Assembly (NCBI RefSeq): GCF_016834655.1
Contig: NZ_JAENHP010000017.1
Coordinates: forward strand, 124,001-188,000
Source of the DNA: Paractinoplanes ovalisporus
GTDB lineage: Bacteria > Actinomycetota > Actinomycetes > Mycobacteriales > Micromonosporaceae
Direction of reading: 5' to 3'
Length of the DNA: 64,000 nucleotides
Positions 50,655-59,639 of this stretch are shown one piece after another (within the stretch, counting starts at the first letter, position 1; each line of letters opens with the position of its first letter). Under the pieces are notes generated by a model. That model saw only the letters and a list, made by a program, of their open reading frames with translations, was not told where the DNA came from and did no database searches. The translations under genes were made by a program, and so were the position numbers.

Positions 50655-52315
50655 GCGTTGCTCCTTCGGAAGGCTGCTACTGCATCATCCAGCGTCGGGT
50701 AGAAATGCGCGGGGTCGATGGTGCCGGTCAGCCCGTACCGGTCGATTTTCCTCTTCACCGGGTTCTTCATCTCGGCGAACACGAGCGAGATCCCCTTCGC
50801 GTTGAGTTCCTGGTCGAGTTCTTCCAGCATGTCGGCGGCCGTGGTGTCGACGTCGGTGATCGGCTCGGCCGCCACGAGAATCCACCGGGGTCCGGTGATG
50901 GCCAGGTGGCGGATCTCCTCCCGGAAGGTCCGGGCATTGGCGAAGATGAGCGGTGCGTCGAACCGGAAAATGGCGAGCGCGGGGATCTCGGCCGCGTCCG
51001 GATATTGCCGCAGATCGTGGTAGCCGTCGACGTCGGCCGGTTTTCCGAGCACCGCTCGATAAGGCCACCAGGCCCGCCGGAAGACGTTGAGAACCGACAG
51101 CCCGACCGCCACCGCGATGCCCGGCAGCACGCCCACCACGGCGACCCCGACAAAGGCGGCCACGGCCAGCGCGAACTCGATGCGACGCTGCCGATAGAGC
51201 CGGACCATGCCTTTGATGTCGGCCAGCCCGATACTGGCCGCGATGACCACGGCCGCCAGCATCGGTTGCGGCATGTCCTTGAGCAGCCCCGGCACCAGAA
51301 CGAGCATGAGCGTAATGGCGACGGCCCCCACCAGCCCCGTGACTTGAGACTTGGCCCCCGCCGCGAAGGCCACCGCCGTACGGGATCCGCTCGTGCTGAC
51401 CGGAAACCCTTGAAACAGCCCCGCGGCGAGGTTGGCCGCCCCGATTCCCGCCATCTCCTGATTGCCGCGCACTTCCTGTCCCGTACGGGCGGCGAAGGTC
51501 GTGGCCGTGGAGATGGTGTCGGTGACCGAAACCAGCGTGATGCCGACCGCCGCCGCGGCGAGGATGCCGAGCTCGTCCCAGGAGACGGTAGGAATGGTGA
51601 ACGGCGGAAACCCCCGGGGAAGCGGCCCGACCACGTCAACGTCGAGGTCGAGAACGGTGACCGCCCCGATGGCCCCCACCACGGCGACGAGAATGGCCGG
51701 CACTTTGGGCAGCAGCCTCTGCAGCAGCAGAATGACGAGAAGCCCACCACCCCCGATGGCAACGGCCGCCGGAACAGTCTCGCCAAGGCCGGTGACGAAC
51801 CCCGAGATGTCGGCGAAGAGCCCGTCCCCTTCGACGGAGAACCCGAACAGTTTGGGCAGCTGCCCGAAAAAGATGGTGACGGCCAGCCCGTTCACATAGC
51901 CGAGCTGAGTCGGATGAGACAGCAGATCGGCGACAAACCCCAGCTTGGCGACGGCCGCCACAGTCATGAACAGCCCCACCAACAGGGCCAGAACGGAGGC
52001 CATGGCGACGGCTTGGGCCGGGTCCCCACCGGAAACCACCATGGGCACGACAACGGCCGCAATCATCGGCCCGAGCGCCGAGTCGGGCCCCAGAACAAGC
52101 ACACGGGAGGGCCCGAAAACGGCGTAGGCAAGAAGGCAGAGGATCGAGGTATAGAGCCCAGTGATCGGCGGTAGCCCGGCCAGCTCGGCATAGGCCATCC
52201 CCTGCGGCACGAGCAGGGTGGTGAGCACAATCCCCGCCATCAGGTCTTTCGGAAACCACGGGGCCCGATATCCCCGAGCCGCCCCGATCCCCGGAACCCA
52301 CTCCGTGACGCCCAT
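50651..52315 (-). CDS. SulP family anion transporter with STAS domain
   Basis: 554 residues. Residues about 15-420 are the transport unit with about a dozen helices, starting RAPWFPKDLMAGIVLTTLLV and PQGMAYAELAGLPPITGLYT, the SulP signature. A C-terminal STAS domain (about 440-550; FRFDAPLIFANARTFREEI then TDVDTTAADMLEEL) regulates transport. Substrate may be sulfate, bicarbonate or another anion. It leads the coupled GH13/M24 operon, an odd mix of functions. Confidence 0.94.
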   Translation of the reverse strand: MGVTEWVPGIGAARGYRAPWFPKDLMAGIVLTTLLVPQGMAYAELAGLPPITGLYTSILCLLAYAVFGPSRVLVLGPDSALGPMIAAVVVPMVVSGGDPAQAVAMASVLALLVGLFMTVAAVAKLGFVADLLSHPTQLGYVNGLAVTIFFGQLPKLFGFSVEGDGLFADISGFVTGLGETVPAAVAIGGGGLLVILLLQRLLPKVPAILVAVVGAIGAVTVLDLDVDVVGPLPRGFPPFTIPTVSWDELGILAAAAVGITLVSVTDTISTATTFAARTGQEVRGNQEMAGIGAANLAAGLFQGFPVSTSGSRTAVAFAAGAKSQVTGLVGAVAITLMLVLVPGLLKDMPQPMLAAVVIAASIGLADIKGMVRLYRQRRIEFALAVAAFVGVAVVGVLPGIAVAVGLSVLNVFRRAWWPYRAVLGKPADVDGYHDLRQYPDAAEIPALAIFRFDAPLIFANARTFREEIRHLAITGPRWILVAAEPITDVDTTAADMLEELDQELNAKGISLVFAEMKNPVKRKIDRYGLTGTIDPAHFYPTLDDAVAAFRRSNA

Positions 52316-52360
52316 CCAGCCCCCTCACCCGCCGTGAGGCCACCTTAAAAGGCGAGATCG

Positions 52361-53311
52361 TCAGGCCCAGACCGGCACCCACCACTGCCAGCCGTCGGGG
52401 GCCGGTTTCCACGCCGGGTCGGGTTGCCAGCCGGGTGGGGGTGTCCAGCCGTCCGGTGGGGACGGCCACTCCGGCGGGACCGTGAAACGGACGCCGGTCG
52501 GTGGGGGCGGGATCGGGCTGTGGGCGCTCGGGACCACCACGACCTCGGCGCGGGCGCCCAGCCAGCTTTCGGGAAGCTCGTGGGCGCGGGCGCAGTAGAG
52601 GACCACCTCGGCCTTGATGCGGTTGCCCTTGACGATGGCCCGCACGAGCGTCGTCACGCCCTGTTCGGCCAGGTGGTGGATGGCGGGCAGCAGGTCGCCG
52701 CTCATTTTCGGGCTCAGCTGGCCGACCCGGGCGCCGTCGAGGCGGACCTCGACCAGGGCCTTCGTCGTACGGGCGGTCTGCTCGGTGATCTCGTGCAGGG
52801 TGGCGTGGACCCAGCACTCCCCCTCGGGCCGCAGATAGGGCGTCAGGTCGGCGAGGTGTTTCTCTTCGCCGGTGACCTGGATGGCGTTGCCGTACGGCAG
52901 TTCCCGGTGCTGGTCGGCGGGCGGCAGGTTGGCCGGCACGATCAGGTGCGGCTCGGCCAGGTCGAGGCGGACCGAGCCGCGGAAGCCGTCCCAGTCGGCG
53001 CCCCACACCCGCGCGTTCACCTGCGGCTCCCAGCCGCGCTCGGTCAGGCGGGTGAGGGTCGGCGCGTACCGGGCCGCTTCCTCGCGTGGCAGGTAGCCGA
53101 CCTGGTTTCCGCGGATCCACACCCCGACCGCGTTCCGGTCGTAGCGATTGCCCGGTTCGGGCGTCAGGACGGCCGTTTCGAACACCTCGGTGCCGTCCTC
53201 GTTCACGTTCCGGCCGAGGACGGCTCGGATCGCCGCGTAGTAGTGCGATTCCCCGACGATGTCCGCGTGTGGATAGCCGCGCTGGCCCCACAGCTCAAAG
53301 GCGATGGCCAT
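52361..53311 (-). CDS. HIRAN domain protein
   Basis: 316 residues. The N-terminal half holds a HIRAN-like domain: FETAVLTPEPGNRYDRNAVG followed by VWIRGNQVGYLPREEAARYAP. A second beta-rich repeat (VEVRLDGARVGQLSPKMSGD) looks like a diverged copy. The tail is Pro/Trp-rich (PPDGWTPPPGWQPDP). HIRAN domains bind damaged or single-strand DNA ends in Rad5/HLTF-type enzymes. It is 78 bp downstream of the ATPase/small protein pair on the same strand, so it may be a third member of that operon. Confidence 0.8.
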   Translation of the reverse strand: MAIAFELWGQRGYPHADIVGESHYYAAIRAVLGRNVNEDGTEVFETAVLTPEPGNRYDRNAVGVWIRGNQVGYLPREEAARYAPTLTRLTERGWEPQVNARVWGADWDGFRGSVRLDLAEPHLIVPANLPPADQHRELPYGNAIQVTGEEKHLADLTPYLRPEGECWVHATLHEITEQTARTTKALVEVRLDGARVGQLSPKMSGDLLPAIHHLAEQGVTTLVRAIVKGNRIKAEVVLYCARAHELPESWLGARAEVVVVPSAHSPIPPPPTGVRFTVPPEWPSPPDGWTPPPGWQPDPAWKPAPDGWQWWVPVWA

Positions 53312-53389
53312 CAGCAGACCGTAGGGCTTGCGGAGGGATCCGGCGTGAGGCCTTCGGACGGCACCGGCACGCCGATCATCCGAGAATAC

Positions 53390-53770
53390 TCAACGGGTGA
53401 CATCAATGTCCTCCGCGGTGAGGGCGCCGACCATGCCGGCCACCTCGGAGTGCAGGTGGCGCAGCTCGACGGCGCTGGGGGCGAGTTCGTAGCCGCGGTG
53501 GTGGCCGGCTCGCGACAGCGCCCACCACAGATAGGCGATCCGGCTGGCCGTGTCGGGACCGAGGTGGTCACGCAGCAGGACGAGCTGGGCGCGGCGGCTG
53601 CGGCAGTCGGCCACGGCCGGCGCCACCCGCAGCCAGTAGCGGTCGATCGCCGCTTCCAGGGCCAGCCGCAGGAGCCACGCGCTGGCCCGGGGCCAGAGTC
53701 CGCGCGTACCGGTGGCGCTTTTGGTCATGAGGGAGCCGGCGTTGAGCAGATAGTTCTCGGCGGTGATCAC
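53390..53770 (-). CDS. Small protein resembling the C-terminal domain of the adjacent ATPase
   Basis: 126 residues, GTG at 53770 overlapping the ATPase stop (GTGA). Helical, with WLLRLALEAAIDRYW and WALSRAGHHRGYELAPSAVE. The R-x3-E then (A/G)H-x2-Y pattern and the terminal P-S-x-E-L also occur in the last 115 residues of the neighbouring ATPase (CRSALEARCHQIV, EGAHGHYRSDPSELVADI). This suggests a stand-alone relative of that domain. R-x3-E plus a distant His recalls HEPN/anticodon-nuclease-type RNases, but that assignment is speculative. Confidence 0.7.
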   Translation of the reverse strand: MITAENYLLNAGSLMTKSATGTRGLWPRASAWLLRLALEAAIDRYWLRVAPAVADCRSRRAQLVLLRDHLGPDTASRIAYLWWALSRAGHHRGYELAPSAVELRHLHSEVAGMVGALTAEDIDVTR

Positions 53771-56190
53771 TTGAGCCTCGCTACGAGTCGGCTGATGTCG
53801 GCCACGAGTTCGGAGGGGTCGGAGCGGTAGTGGCCGTGGGCGCCTTCCTTGCAGGCGCGCACGGCGTCGGCCGCCCAGGGCCCGTGGGCGCTGTTGAGGC
53901 GGGCGAAGACCTTGCCGCCGGCGTCGGCGTCGTCGAACAGGGCCAGCGCGGCGACCTGCATGGTGGTGCGGGCGCCGGCCAGCGCGGTGTCGACGTCGCG
54001 GTGCTTCTCGCCGCGGCCGATGCGGCGGGCCCGCACGATCTGGTGGCAGCGGGCTTCGAGCGCCGAGCGGCAGCAGGTGAGGACCACGGGCGTACGGACC
54101 TCGATCGGCATGTCGTCGGTCTTGGCGAGCGCCTTCGCGTCGGAGAGGTAGCGGTCGACCGGATCGGTGTTCTTGCGGATGTCCACGGTGGAGTTCTCGC
54201 GACGCGTGACCTCCCAGATGGTGGCGTCGATCTCGAGCCGCCGCACGGCCTCGGCCAGCCGGTCGTCGTGGGTGAAGACGACCACCTGCCGGGTGCCCGA
54301 CAGCGAGGCGAGCACGCGGGCCAGGCCGTCGACCTTGGCCGGGTCCATGCTCTGCACCGGGTCGTCGATGACGAGGAACCGGAACGGGCTGGCTTCGGCG
54401 CCGGCCCGCGGGAGGAAGACGGCGAGCCCGAGCGCCTGCATCTCGCCCTGGCTCATCACCGACATGGCCGAGGTGGCGGTGCCGTCGACCGTGGCCGGGA
54501 AGGCGACCCGGCGCCGGGTGCTGGAGCCGTCGAGTTTCATGCCGGCCAGTTCGACGTTGCTCTCCTGCCGCAGCTCCTGCCAGATCCGCTGGGACTGCTC
54601 GGCGAACGGCGCGAGCTGCTCGGCCCGCAGGTTCTCGATGACCGGCCGGTACCAGTCGATCGCCTCCTTGACCCGGGTCAGCGGCTCCTCGTGCACACGG
54701 GCCTCGCGCGCCTGGGCCAGCCACTGCTGGAGTTCCGCGGCGGACGCACGCCACTGGTCATGCCGCGACTGCAGAAAAGCCAGAGCGGTTTCCCGTACGG
54801 CGGTGAGCGCGCCCGACAGCGCCGGGTAGGTGCTGATGAGGTGTCCCGCGAGGGCGTCGGGGTCGGCGTCGGAGGTGACCGCGTCCCACGCCTCGCGTGC
54901 CACCCGCAGCTGTTCGCCCACCGCGGCCGGGAAGCCGTCGGGCAGCACGGGCCGGTCGATCCGCAGCGACGACACCGCCCGGCGGGCCGCCGTCAGAGCC
55001 TGCGCCGCCTCGCGCCGGGCCTGGGCGTCGTCGTGGACCCGTTCGAGGTGTTCGGCCGCCCGGGCGCGCCAGTCCGCGTCGAGCTCACCCGAGAGGCAGA
55101 GCGGGCAGGCGCCGCCGCCGTGCCGGTCGTAGTGCTCGGTGGCCGTTTCGAGCAGCCGGATCAGCGTCTCGGCCGCACCACCGGCCGGGGTCTCCCGCGC
55201 GAGCCGGGCCGCCTCGATCAGGCCGTCGGCGACCGCGGTGATCTCGGCCGGCGACGGCATCGCGGCCAGGTCGGCGATGCGCCGGTACGCGGCAACCTGC
55301 GGATCGGCGTCGTCGGTGTCGGCCAGCAGCGCGTCGAGGGCCTCGAGGTCGGGCCGGGTCGAGGCGAACAGCCGGGCGGCTTTGCGGGCCCGGTCGTCGT
55401 CGATGCCGCCCAGGATCGGCCGCAGCGCCTTGCGCCGGTCCGAGACGGCCTTGACGTGGGCGTCGAGCTCGCGCTTGATCCGCTTGAGCCGGGCCTCGGC
55501 CTCGGTGACCGGTTCGATCGCGAGCAGTGGGGCCAGGGCGTCGAACAGGTCGCTGGGCCGCGACGAGATGAGCCGGCCGAGATCGTTGGCCGACAGCAGC
55601 GGACGGTAGGCCTCGAGCGGCTGGCGCCAGCCGAGCTCGTCGACGTCGGCGTACTGCCGGTTGCCGTGGCGCACCTCGGCCACGGCCTGGCCGGGCTCGG
55701 TGTCCTCGTCACGCCAGCGGCGCTTGAGCCGTACGGGATCGGGATCGCCGTCGAAGCGGGCGGTGACCTCGATCGCCGCCGGTGAGGGATGGTGCAGGTT
55801 GCGCCACCCCTCCCGGAAGATCCGGTTGTGGTCGGCCCAGCGCTTGCTGTCGCCGGTCAGCGCCAGCTCGACCGCCTCGGCGAAGCTGGACTTGCCGGAG
55901 CCGTTGCGGCCGATGACGAGGGTCAGGCCGGGTCGCGCCGGCAGGTGCAGCATGGCCGCCGGTCCGATGCCCCGGAACCCGGCCACGGTGATGCGCTCGA
56001 GATAGACGTGCCGCTGCTCGGCCGTGGTGTCCTCACGTTCGGGCAGGTCAGCGGGCGCGCCGTCGAGCACGGCGCGCAGCTGCTCCTCCCCGGCGAAGGC
56101 GCCGAGAACGGTCTCGGCGACCCGGTCGGGGGTGTGCTGGTCGGCCAACCGGTCGAAAAGATGCTCCAGAAGTGCGTGTTCCGTGCTCAC
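53767..56190 (-). CDS. SMC/Rad50-like ATPase with zinc-hook-like CPLC and helical C-terminal domain
   Basis: 807 residues, GTG start with AGGAG upstream. Walker A is GRNGSGKSS (94-102); a mostly helical arm (about 225-540) has a CPLC motif at 362-365, like half of a Rad50 zinc hook. The ABC signature is MSQGEMQALGLAVF (about 579-592), Walker B FLVIDDPVQSMD (605-616) and the His switch FTHDD (639-643). The arm is short for a true SMC and more like RecF/RloC-type proteins. After the head comes an extra domain (690-807) with R708-x3-E712 and H785, similar to the small protein encoded next. Divergent from the nuclease/helicase operon. Confidence 0.88.
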   Translation of the reverse strand: MSTEHALLEHLFDRLADQHTPDRVAETVLGAFAGEEQLRAVLDGAPADLPEREDTTAEQRHVYLERITVAGFRGIGPAAMLHLPARPGLTLVIGRNGSGKSSFAEAVELALTGDSKRWADHNRIFREGWRNLHHPSPAAIEVTARFDGDPDPVRLKRRWRDEDTEPGQAVAEVRHGNRQYADVDELGWRQPLEAYRPLLSANDLGRLISSRPSDLFDALAPLLAIEPVTEAEARLKRIKRELDAHVKAVSDRRKALRPILGGIDDDRARKAARLFASTRPDLEALDALLADTDDADPQVAAYRRIADLAAMPSPAEITAVADGLIEAARLARETPAGGAAETLIRLLETATEHYDRHGGGACPLCLSGELDADWRARAAEHLERVHDDAQARREAAQALTAARRAVSSLRIDRPVLPDGFPAAVGEQLRVAREAWDAVTSDADPDALAGHLISTYPALSGALTAVRETALAFLQSRHDQWRASAAELQQWLAQAREARVHEEPLTRVKEAIDWYRPVIENLRAEQLAPFAEQSQRIWQELRQESNVELAGMKLDGSSTRRRVAFPATVDGTATSAMSVMSQGEMQALGLAVFLPRAGAEASPFRFLVIDDPVQSMDPAKVDGLARVLASLSGTRQVVVFTHDDRLAEAVRRLEIDATIWEVTRRENSTVDIRKNTDPVDRYLSDAKALAKTDDMPIEVRTPVVLTCCRSALEARCHQIVRARRIGRGEKHRDVDTALAGARTTMQVAALALFDDADAGGKVFARLNSAHGPWAADAVRACKEGAHGHYRSDPSELVADISRLVARLK

Positions 56191-56255
56191 CGTCTGCTCC
56201 TATGCCGACGTTACGGTGGGCAGCCTGGGGGGTGGCCGCGTGCGAAGACTGGGGA

Positions 56256-56285
56256 TTGCTGGAACTTGCTGGAAGACTGTACGGT
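56256..56285 (+). promoter_or_regulatory. Divergent-gap promoter with 10-bp-spaced direct repeats
   Basis: TTGCTG (56256-56261) and TACGGT (56280-56285) with an 18-bp spacer form a plausible promoter, placing the start at about 56292, the A of the next ATG, which lacks a ribosome site: a leaderless transcript. TTGCTGGAA occurs twice (56256-56264 and 56266-56274), one helical turn apart, covering the -35, so a dedicated regulator could bind here. Confidence 0.5.
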
Positions 56286-56291
56286 ATCGCC

Positions 56292-57086
56292 ATGGAACAA
56301 GTCGAGGCCCTCGATCGGCGGATCGAATCTCTGCGCACCCAGGTGCGGCAGGCGCTGACCGCCGGCGACCGCGAGCGCGTCGCCGGCCTGCGCCGGGAGC
56401 TGCGGGAGGCTCAGCGCGAGTGGGACGCTCTGCTGGACGACGAGCTGGAGACGGCGCCCCGGGTTCCCGCGCCACGGCCGGCGACCGGGCCGCTTCTTCC
56501 CGTACGGGAACAGGTGCACCAGGCGCTGACCCTGCTCGGCGCCCCGGCCGCCCCGAAACTGGTGGTCGCGGTCCACGACGCGTTCTCCACCGGCGAGCTG
56601 ACCCCGACCAAGCTCACCAGCCTGCGACGTGACGAGGAGCGCTCGTTCCAGTCCGCGCCCTACTCCCGGCCGTACTATCTGTGCGCCGCGCTGACCGCCG
56701 ACCTGCTCGCGCCCGCGCGGGGCCTGATCGCGGTCTCGACCTGGCCGATGGCAACCCGCGTCATCGGCCCGCTGAGCCAGCGGGTCGACTTCCTGACCGC
56801 CGCCATCAACCTGGCCGACCATCTCGACCGGCTCGCCGAGACCGGCCCGAACACCCGGCGGCTGCTGTGGCGGTTCGCCGCGACCATCCCGGGCGCGGCC
56901 ACCAGCGCCAGTTCCATGAGCCCGGCCGAGGTCGCCGACGCGGCCCGGGCCGAGCTCGCCATCCACATCGACGACGACCGGTCGCACCGCGAAGCGGCCG
57001 CGAAGCGTGCGGTCGAACAGCTCAGTCCCGCACAGCAGCTGTTCGGCACCCGGCTGGGCGGCGTGGCCGCCGCCACCGGCACCTGA
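56292..57086 (+). CDS. Coiled-coil and winged-helix-like protein of the nuclease/helicase locus
   Basis: 264 residues from the ATG at 56292. Residues 1-50 are a strong coiled coil (ALDRRIESLRTQVRQAL and ERVAGLRRELREAQREW). Residues about 75-130 look like a winged helix (VREQVHQALTLLGAPAAPKL, ELTPTKLTSLRRDEERSF), and the rest is helical with LDRLAETGPNTRRLLWRFA. Probably DNA-binding and dimeric, either regulator or structural part of the complex. I do not recognise a named family. First gene of the plus-strand operon. Confidence 0.78.
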   Translation: MEQVEALDRRIESLRTQVRQALTAGDRERVAGLRRELREAQREWDALLDDELETAPRVPAPRPATGPLLPVREQVHQALTLLGAPAAPKLVVAVHDAFSTGELTPTKLTSLRRDEERSFQSAPYSRPYYLCAALTADLLAPARGLIAVSTWPMATRVIGPLSQRVDFLTAAINLADHLDRLAETGPNTRRLLWRFAATIPGAATSASSMSPAEVADAARAELAIHIDDDRSHREAAAKRAVEQLSPAQQLFGTRLGGVAAATGT

Positions 57087-57123
57087 CCCCTGTCACCACC
57101 GTTTCGCCGCGAAGGAACGCCCG

Positions 57124-58209
57124 ATGGAACCTGCCACCCAGGCCCGATTAAGCCAGTTGCGCGGCAACGCCCCCGCCAAGCGCCACAACGCGCGCACGGT
57201 CGCCGCGCTCACCGGCAACCCCGGCTGCGCCCGCCGGGCCGTGCTCGACGCGGCCGGCATCGACAAGAACGCCCTCGCCGCCCAGGTCGGTTTCCCGGCC
57301 AAGTTCGGCCAGTCCCAGTTCGCCATCACCCGCGGCAACTCCTTCGAGGCCCAGGTCAAGGCCAACGGATACGCCCAACTGGTGCGCATGCTGCGGGAAA
57401 CCCTCGGCCTCGACATCGAAGAGGTCGGCAGCAAGGATCTCGAAACCGTCGGCGGCAACGAAAGCCAGGAACTGCGCCACATCCGGGCCCGGCAGGCGCT
57501 GCAGGCGGCCGTCGAGGGGCGCGAGCCGCTGACGTTCCTCGACCACCCGCTGCTGCGGCTCGACGTCGGCGGCAACAACGTCTATCTCGAGCCCGACCTG
57601 GTCGCCTTCCACCACGACGGCGTCCTGCACGTCGTCGAGATCAAGTCGTTCGCGATCATCGACGACCAGGCCGACGGCAGCAAGGTCGCCGCGGCCGCGC
57701 GCCAGTCCGCGGTCTACGTGCTCGCGCTGCGCCGCCTGCTCGGCGACGACCGGGTCTCGCACGACGTGGTGCTGGTCTGCCCCAAGGACTTCTCCAACCA
57801 GCCGACCGCCGTCAAGATCGACGTACGCAAGCAGCTCATCATCCTCGACCACCAGCTGACCCGGCTGGCGCGCATCGAGTCGCTGGTCGAGCTGCTGCCC
57901 CCGGGTGTCAGCCTCGACCTCGCCACCCACACCCGCGAGGAGCTGCTGACCACGCTGGCCACGATGGAGGCCCGGTACGAGCCGTCATGCCTGAACAGCT
58001 GCGAGATGGCGTACCTGTGCCGGCACGAGGCGGCCGGGTGCACGTCGGCGCTGGGTGCGACGGTCCGCGAGGAACTGGGGGGCGTCGAGACCGTGGCGCG
58101 GGCCCTCGAACTGGCGGCCGGCCGGGCCGTGCCCTCAGTCGAGGAGAACGACGCCGCGGCGATGCTGCGGAACACGGCCCGCATCTACGGTTCGGTGGCC
58201 CCGGCATGA
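57124..58209 (+). CDS. RecB/Cas4-like PD-(D/E)XK nuclease with probable Fe-S cluster
   Basis: 361 residues with a GAAGGA site. Nuclease motifs in order: TRGNSFE (about 69-75), LEPDLVAF with Asp158, VVEIKSF with Glu172-x-Lys174, and RQSAVYVLAL, the RecB-type QxxxY (194-198). An early Cys35 (NPGCARRAVLDAAG) and a late C-x3-C-x5-C cluster (289-299, CLNSCEMAYLC, then Cys306) match the split four-Cys Fe-S arrangement of Cas4, AddB and Dna2. All catalytic residues are present. It likely degrades or trims single-strand DNA ends. Its stop overlaps the next start (ATGA). Confidence 0.85.
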   Translation: MEPATQARLSQLRGNAPAKRHNARTVAALTGNPGCARRAVLDAAGIDKNALAAQVGFPAKFGQSQFAITRGNSFEAQVKANGYAQLVRMLRETLGLDIEEVGSKDLETVGGNESQELRHIRARQALQAAVEGREPLTFLDHPLLRLDVGGNNVYLEPDLVAFHHDGVLHVVEIKSFAIIDDQADGSKVAAAARQSAVYVLALRRLLGDDRVSHDVVLVCPKDFSNQPTAVKIDVRKQLIILDHQLTRLARIESLVELLPPGVSLDLATHTREELLTTLATMEARYEPSCLNSCEMAYLCRHEAAGCTSALGATVREELGGVETVARALELAAGRAVPSVEENDAAAMLRNTARIYGSVAPA

Positions 58210-59639
58210 GCGCGATCTCCTCGTACGCCCGCGCCCTGGCCGTGGACGGCGGCCGCGCCTTCCCGATCGCCACCCGCCGGCATGTGCACATCGCCGGCGA
58301 GCCGCTGGTGCTCATCCCGCTGACGATGGCCGGCGAGGCGAACGCGCCGCTGGCCGCGATGGTGGGCACCCGTCGCGACGACCCGGCGCTGCTGATCGTT
58401 CCGCAGCCGCGCAACCGGGACCTGCGGTTCGCGTTCGCCGACGAACTCGCGGCGGTGGTGCTGCGCTACGTGGAGGATCGCACGCGACAGGGCATCGAGA
58501 CGTACGGGAAAAACCAGGACCCCCGCTATCTGGACGCGCCGCAGCTGCTGGTGCCGAACCCCGGTGGCGTGGGTTTCGTGCGTCTTTTCGGGCGCTCGAC
58601 CCGGTTCCGGCGCACAACCGGCGAATACGCGGTCTCGCCCGACGTGCCGCTGCTGGGGCGGTGGCTGAGCTTCCTGGCCGAGCGGGCCGAACATCCGGGA
58701 TCGTCGGCGCTGCTGCCGATGACCAGCGCGCTCAACCTGCACTGGGCGACCGGGCAGAGCTCGCTGGAAGACACGAACCTCGCCGCCACGCTGGGCTGGA
58801 TCACCTCGGGACCCGACGCCGCCCGCGAGGCTGAAGACCCGACCGTGTGGCCGCCGGCCGGCCCGAGCACCGACCCCACGTTCGACAACGAGATCCTCGC
58901 CCCGGCCCTGCGCCAATGGGACGAGGGCCGGCATGAGCGGGCCCGCGCGCTGCTCGACCGCGACCTGCGTACGCAGCTCGAACCGACCTGGCGTCTCATG
59001 TGGCAGGCCATCGACCTGCTGCGCGCGCTGCCGGCCGGTGACAGCGTCGACGCCCGCTGGACCGAGGACCGCAACGAGTTCACCAGCTACTACATGTACG
59101 TCAACAGCGGCGGCTACCCGCAACCGCGGCGCGACCAGGCCGTGGCGGCGGCCCGGCGGCTGCAGCGGCTGGAACGCGAACAGACCGCGTTCGACGCGAC
59201 CCTGGCCCTCGACGACCCGCTGGTGATGGCGAACTACCGGGTCACCGGCGAGGCGTTCGCCGGCACGGTCGTCGAGTCCGAACCCGACCGCAAGGTGCCC
59301 GGCGACAAGGGCCGCCGCGTCCTGCGGCCGCTGCTGGTGGTGCGCAGCGACGACCCGCTGCGGCTGACCGTGGGCACCGACGTGGTGTCGCCGGGCCGCC
59401 GCAAACAGGTCGCGAAGATCCTCGAGATCGACGGCGACCGGGTGACCCTGCAGATCGAGAAGGGCATGACCGTCGCGCCCACCCCCGCGGTCGGTGAGGA
59501 GATCACCTACACCAGCGTCTTCCCCGAGGGCATGCAGTCGCCGAAGCTGCCCACCGCCGAAGACACTCCGTGGACGCACGGCGGGCCACCCCAGCCGTAC
59601 GTGGCCTCCGACGACGACGCGCGTGAGGTGTGGGAATGA
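58206..59639 (+). CDS. Unrecognised protein between nuclease and helicase, beta-rich C-terminus
   Basis: 477 residues, coupled by ATGA overlaps on both sides. No catalytic motif is recognisable. Residues about 250-350 are helical (WRLMWQAIDLLRALPAGDSV, ARRLQRLEREQTAFDATLAL). Residues about 355-450 are strand-rich and look like an OB/beta-barrel (VTGEAFAGTVVESEPD, LLVVRSDDPLRLTVG, VAKILEIDGDRVTLQIEKGM). That order, helical stalk plus beta-barrel before a helicase core, is what the 1B region of Upf1/Dna2-type SF1 helicases looks like. It may therefore be the accessory half of the helicase encoded next; inference only. Confidence 0.75.
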   Translation: MSAISSYARALAVDGGRAFPIATRRHVHIAGEPLVLIPLTMAGEANAPLAAMVGTRRDDPALLIVPQPRNRDLRFAFADELAAVVLRYVEDRTRQGIETYGKNQDPRYLDAPQLLVPNPGGVGFVRLFGRSTRFRRTTGEYAVSPDVPLLGRWLSFLAERAEHPGSSALLPMTSALNLHWATGQSSLEDTNLAATLGWITSGPDAAREAEDPTVWPPAGPSTDPTFDNEILAPALRQWDEGRHERARALLDRDLRTQLEPTWRLMWQAIDLLRALPAGDSVDARWTEDRNEFTSYYMYVNSGGYPQPRRDQAVAAARRLQRLEREQTAFDATLALDDPLVMANYRVTGEAFAGTVVESEPDRKVPGDKGRRVLRPLLVVRSDDPLRLTVGTDVVSPGRRKQVAKILEIDGDRVTLQIEKGMTVAPTPAVGEEITYTSVFPEGMQSPKLPTAEDTPWTHGGPPQPYVASDDDAREVWE

